A DNA stretch of 42,329 nucleotides from a virus. The notes beneath the pieces are model-generated. The model had not been told where the DNA came from, did not search any database, and worked only from the letters and a program-made list of their open reading frames with translations. Shown piece after piece: positions 39,752 through 42,329 of this stretch; the stretch's first letter is position 1, and every line of letters starts with the position of its first letter. Made by a program: the position numbers and the translations under genes. The stretch lies in IMG/VR virus record IMGVR_UViG_3300035670_000475, positions 1 to 42,329 of that record; one strand, 5' to 3'.

Positions 39752-40337
39752 ACAACTCAAGGCATTGCATATTGACTCTAAGTGGGTTGATCCGCTGAAC
39801 GAAACATTCAAGCGTTTTGATATTGCTACGCCCCGTCAGCAAGCCGCATTTATCGGGCAGTGTGGTCACGAATGTGGTCACTTCAAGATGCTGGAAGAAA
39901 ACCTGAACTATCGTGCTGAAACCCTGATGAAGCTGTGGCCCAAACGGTTTCCTACTCTTGAGTTTGCTAAACAGTACGAGCGTAATCCTAAGAAGATTGC
40001 TAACTCTGTCTATGCCAACCGAATGGGAAACCGAGATGAAGCCTCTGGTGACGGTTATCGCTTCCGTGGTCGTGGCTGTATCCAATTGACAGGATCAGCT
40101 AACTACTTTCATGCTGGCAAGGCTTTGGGGGTTGATTTTGTGATGCAGCCTGATCTTGTTGCTACGCCTCAGTACGCAGCACTAACCGCTGGCTTCTTTT
40201 GGAACACACAGCGATTAAATGCTTTGGCTGAAGTATTGAATCACACAGCACTGACCAAGAAGATCAATGGCGGGACTATCGGTCTTGATGACCGTATCAA
40301 GCACACTAACCATGCCTTGGCAGTTCTAGGCGGCTAA
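39738..40337 (+). CDS. Endolysin, GH19 chitinase-type
   Basis: A 199-aa peptidoglycan hydrolase of the GH19 family. QCGHECGHFKMLEENLNY (41-58) carries the catalytic Glu45 and second Glu54, YRFRGRGCIQLTGSANY (107-123) is the substrate-binding core, and TKKINGGTIGLDDR follows. It starts inside the Rz gene end. The left branch has a GH24 enzyme in the same lysis position instead. Confidence 0.94.
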   Translation: MVNAEQLKALHIDSKWVDPLNETFKRFDIATPRQQAAFIGQCGHECGHFKMLEENLNYRAETLMKLWPKRFPTLEFAKQYERNPKKIANSVYANRMGNRDEASGDGYRFRGRGCIQLTGSANYFHAGKALGVDFVMQPDLVATPQYAALTAGFFWNTQRLNALAEVLNHTALTKKINGGTIGLDDRIKHTNHALAVLGG

Positions 40338-40497
40338 TCGGCACATAACAACAAGCCTCAGAAGCACTTGTCTCAACTAACACGACAGGTGTTCTTGGCC
40401 CCATTGTTTGTTTTGGGTGATTGATATACAGCTTGCAATTATTACAATAGTGATCCGGGTGTTCTGGATCGCATCGCGTAATGTCAAACGGCATCAT
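40306..40497 (-). CDS. 63-aa Cys-rich small protein
   Basis: Contains CDPEHPDHYCNNCKLY, a His/Cys cluster, and a later ASEACCY pair, so metal binding is likely. It is the last gene of the right early operon; its end overlaps the GH19 gene's end by 32 bp, convergently. Function unknown. Confidence 0.62.
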   Translation of the reverse strand: MMPFDITRCDPEHPDHYCNNCKLYINHPKQTMGPRTPVVLVETSASEACCYVPISRLELPRHG

Positions 40498-40766
40498 CGT
40501 TCATTACCTTGTAGTCTGTCTGCAACCAGTTGAGCATATCCAGCAATGTCAATCCAACTGTCAGCATAGTTTGGATCGCCATTAAGAATACGAGCAATCT
40601 TGTGGCAAATCATATCTAAGGCTTCTGTTTGATCGTCTTCAAACTCAGCGCAACGAACGCTTATCGCATCATGGACAACATACTTCAGTCTCTGAGCGAT
40701 TAACGCATGGTCTTTAAACTTGCCATAACGCTTGCCTCGTTCTTGAAGGATTTCTGTAATCATCAC
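40494..40766 (-). CDS. DUF6378-like protein
   Basis: A 90-aa protein with RGKRYGKFKDHALIAQRLKYVV, QTEALDMICHKIARILNGDPNYADSWIDIAGYAQLV, the DUF6378 signature. Its role is not established, but it often neighbours MazG-like genes. ATGA overlaps on both sides. Confidence 0.85.
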   Translation of the reverse strand: MMITEILQERGKRYGKFKDHALIAQRLKYVVHDAISVRCAEFEDDQTEALDMICHKIARILNGDPNYADSWIDIAGYAQLVADRLQGNER

Positions 40767-41068
40767 GCCTCCTTAACAAAGATGCCTTCTGGTGTCAGAT
40801 AGCCCTTGCGGTCTTTAATCTGGTCATAGGCGTGATTAAAACAAGTCACAAGGTCAAGATCAGCAGTGGCGCAACCCATGACAAGGGTAACGAGAATATC
40901 GCCGTATGCGTCAATCATGGCTTCTCTGTCGTTTGCTTCAATCGCGTCAAACAACTCTTGTAGTTCTTCTTGGGTCTTCTTGGCTTGTGCTTTAGGGTTG
41001 CTGTTCTGAACAATCCCTCTAGCCTCACCCCATTGAACGACCTTCATTTCAGTTTGTGCGTAACTCAT
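40763..41068 (-). CDS. MazG-like nucleotide pyrophosphohydrolase
   Basis: A 101-aa all-alpha NTP pyrophosphohydrolase: EELQE (34-38) and DAYGDILV (53-60) provide the metal-binding acidic residues, and the C-terminal DRKGYLTPEGIFVKEA is typical. It would hydrolyse NTPs or ppGpp-like alarmones in the infected cell. The structured element copy 2 lies directly upstream. Confidence 0.9.
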   Translation of the reverse strand: MSYAQTEMKVVQWGEARGIVQNSNPKAQAKKTQEELQELFDAIEANDREAMIDAYGDILVTLVMGCATADLDLVTCFNHAYDQIKDRKGYLTPEGIFVKEA

Positions 41069-41084
41069 TTTCTTCCTTGTAGGT

Positions 41085-41173
41085 GGGGCTTACTCGCTAC
41101 GTCTGTCAGGGCCGCACCGCATGAACTAAATCACTTGGCTGGGCGTTATCTAACAGCATCCGCTTTCAGCCCC
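41085..41173 (-). ncRNA. Candidate structured RNA element, copy 2
   Basis: Starts 5 nt after the stop of the SSB-like gene and ends 17 nt before the MazG-like ATG. Outer helix GGGGCU/AGCCCC, then the invariant core strands GAAAGCGGAUG and ACGUAGCGAGUA. The inner helix is CUGUUAG/CUGACAG (41156-41150 with 41109-41103), different from copy 1's CUGUGGC/GCCACAG yet still paired. The loop is longer here (40 nt against 16). CCACCU follows and could pair with the downstream AAGGA. Confidence 0.6.
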
Positions 41174-41178
41174 GTTAA

Positions 41179-41430
41179 TCAAAATGGCGCGTCATCCATG
41201 TCATCAAACCCGCTAGAAGGCTTAGAAGCCTTTTTAACGGGCGCTGAGTCCTTGGGCTTGACTGACAGGCTCAAAAACTTTTTACCCGTCTTCTCGCTCG
41301 TTTTAAGCCATCCTGATACCCACAAGTCAACGCCATTGACATTGAGGCTACCTTTATAGTCGGGATGGTTGTCTTGTTGCTTATCATCATTCTTGAAGAT
41401 AGCACCTCGATTGCTGTTGTCGTATTGCAT
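41179..41430 (-). CDS. SSB-like / DUF736-like protein
   Basis: An 83-aa protein. GAIFKNDDKQQDNHPDYKGSLNVNGVDLWVSGWLKTSEKTGKKFLSLSVKPK forms a small beta domain, and the acidic tail GFDDMDDAPF resembles the partner-binding tip of single-stranded-DNA-binding proteins. It likely coats ssDNA for the ERF protein upstream in the operon. Confidence 0.7.
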   Translation of the reverse strand: MQYDNSNRGAIFKNDDKQQDNHPDYKGSLNVNGVDLWVSGWLKTSEKTGKKFLSLSVKPKDSAPVKKASKPSSGFDDMDDAPF

Positions 41431-41432
41431 GA

Positions 41433-42047
41433 TTATTCCTTTGCTTTCTTAATTGCACTGCGCGTTTTGCTGTCTAACAGCGTCCACAACGCTACTTTTT
41501 GATCTGCCTCTAGGTTCTCCCCTTCAAGCCTTGCCAAAGCCTTCTTAGGATCGCCCTCGGACACATTAGCGGTCAAATCTTCCGCTAATTCCTTTAGATA
41601 TTCCATTTCCTCCGCTGGCAAGCTGTCTGCAATGCCTTGTGCTGGAGTGATGATTACCTTCTTTTCTTCAACTGGCTTGGATGAATCAATAGCATCATGC
41701 TCAATGATTTCCAAGGCCGCAACCCACAAATATCGGCGCAAGTATGTCTGAACAGCACCAAGGTTCTGAACAGCGTGACAGCCCTTCAGATTGGCTTCAG
41801 ACATTGGGCTTGTGATAACGATTGTCTCTGATGGCTCGTCAATGTTAATGATGGTCATTGTGGCAACATCGTGGCAAAAGCTGATGACGCTGACAAGACG
41901 CACACGACTAAACACTTCAAGAGCCGGGACAACAAAGTCTGCCAGTTCAAAGTATTTGTAACCAGCAAACTTGTTGTGGCCTGATTTCTTCAACTCAATC
42001 TTGTGAAACTCGCTACGAGCCATGTTGAGTTTTTGGTAGACATTCAT
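41433..42047 (-). CDS. ERF-family single-strand annealing protein
   Basis: A 204-aa recombinase of the ERF superfamily. KIELKKSGHNKFAGYKYFELADFVVPALEVF (about 17-48) and QNLGAVQTYLRRYLWVAALEI (about 95-115) are the hallmarks. It anneals ssDNA in homologous recombination. The left arm has no ERF but a DUF2800/DUF2815 pair instead. Confidence 0.9.
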   Translation of the reverse strand: MNVYQKLNMARSEFHKIELKKSGHNKFAGYKYFELADFVVPALEVFSRVRLVSVISFCHDVATMTIINIDEPSETIVITSPMSEANLKGCHAVQNLGAVQTYLRRYLWVAALEIIEHDAIDSSKPVEEKKVIITPAQGIADSLPAEEMEYLKELAEDLTANVSEGDPKKALARLEGENLEADQKVALWTLLDSKTRSAIKKAKE

Positions 42048-42163
42048 TTTGATTCCTTAAATTGTGGTGGGTATGGGATGTTAAACGCTTTGCAAAGTTC
42101 TTCCATCTTTGCCCAAGCTGTCGGGCTTTCCATGCCCATCGCGTACAGATCGTTTTCGGTCAT
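42044..42163 (-). CDS. 39-aa small protein
   Basis: ATG 42163 overlaps the stop of the 50-aa gene as ATGA, and the stop (42046-42044) overlaps the ERF start in the same way. Sequence MTENDLYAMGMESPTAWAKM and on to PPQFKESK. An earlier in-frame ATG at 42193 has TTGGAG upstream and gives 49 aa. Function unknown. Confidence 0.55.
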   Translation of the reverse strand: MTENDLYAMGMESPTAWAKMEELCKAFNIPYPPQFKESK

Positions 42164-42312
42164 TGCTTGCACACTTTCTTTGCCAACAGCCATTTGTCTC
42201 CAAGGAAACGAATTGACCTAACCCACTGGCGGCAATTGTGTCGCTGTGTGCTAACTGGCACTCCGTCAACGCAGAACAGGCTGCGTACTTGTTTCAAGGC
42301 TTGTGTGTTCAT
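42160..42312 (-). CDS. 50-aa homologue of the 53-aa left-arm protein
   Basis: ATG 42312 with AGGAG upstream. The C-terminal half, from RHNCRQWVRS to LGDKWLLAKK, is homologous to RHNRKAWVRS to LGDRWLLAKN in the protein at 2269-2430. It is the most promoter-proximal gene visible in this arm, which is cut by the window end. Function unknown. Confidence 0.68.
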   Translation of the reverse strand: MNTQALKQVRSLFCVDGVPVSTQRHNCRQWVRSIRFLGDKWLLAKKVCKQ

Positions 42313-42329
42313 CGAACGCTCCTAAGTTG

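Noticed and set aside
1-42329. Lysogeny genes
   Set aside because: No integrase, excisionase or recognisable attachment site was found; the single HTH protein alone does not show a temperate life style.

Overview
The window is a tailed-phage genome assembled as one contig: a short-tailed, apparently virulent Caudoviricetes phage. It carries terminase, portal, scaffold, capsid, cement, T7 gp11/gp12-like tail tube genes, T7 gp13-gp16-like ejection genes, tail fibres and lysis genes, plus its own replication set. I see no rRNA, tRNA, integrase, CRISPR array or reverse transcriptase. The head genes (capsid, cement, Bbp19-like protein) resemble the Bordetella BPP-1 type. That resemblance, the GC-rich codon use and several small proteins of a kind common in Burkholderiales phages suggest a betaproteobacterial host; this is inference.

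Layout. (1) 1-1319, plus: a fragment of a membrane protein, a 61-aa protein, a 3TM-type holin and a GH24 lysozyme. (2) 1316-9530, minus: an early operon read right to left: ribbon-helix-helix protein, Ala/Pro-rich protein, DUF2800 nuclease, DUF2815 ssDNA-binding protein, a structured element, HNH endonuclease, family-B-like DNA polymerase, DUF3310, VRR-NUC nuclease, SNF2 helicase and five small genes. (3) 9531-9586: overlapping divergent promoters. (4) 9587-13976, plus: leader peptide, primase-helicase, small genes, glutaredoxin and a Zn-ribbon protein, ended by a strong terminator. (5) 14133-16942, minus: an island of small genes with an HTH protein and a GP88/DUF7227-like protein. (6) 16943-17824: 880 bp without genes, holding an AT-rich stretch and an iteron-like array (27-34 bp period). 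(7) 17825-37412, plus: packaging, head, tail, ejection and fibre genes. (8) 37396-40337, plus: small membrane proteins and a second lysis set (lipoprotein, two-TM protein, Rz with nested Rz1, GH19 endolysin). (9) 40306-42312, minus: a second early region (MazG-like, DUF6378-like, SSB-like, ERF annealing protein).

Two points stand out. First, the left end (1-240) is nearly identical to 38314-38553, and each copy is followed by a different lysis module and a different minus-strand early arm. A circular or circularly permuted genome of about 38.3 kb, whose contig end runs into a sibling phage variant, explains this best; a true 42-kb genome with two lysis cassettes is the alternative. Second, both early arms carry the same compact structured element directly after the ssDNA-binding-protein gene. 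Its core is invariant, its inner helix covaries, and its 3' edge could pair with the next gene's ribosome-binding site. I do not recognise it as a named RNA class.

The early operons would make nucleotides, ssDNA-binding, polymerase and helicase functions, starting from the 9.55-kb divergent promoter. The late block builds a capsid with a T7-like ejection apparatus and ends in lysis genes that meet the early operon head-on.
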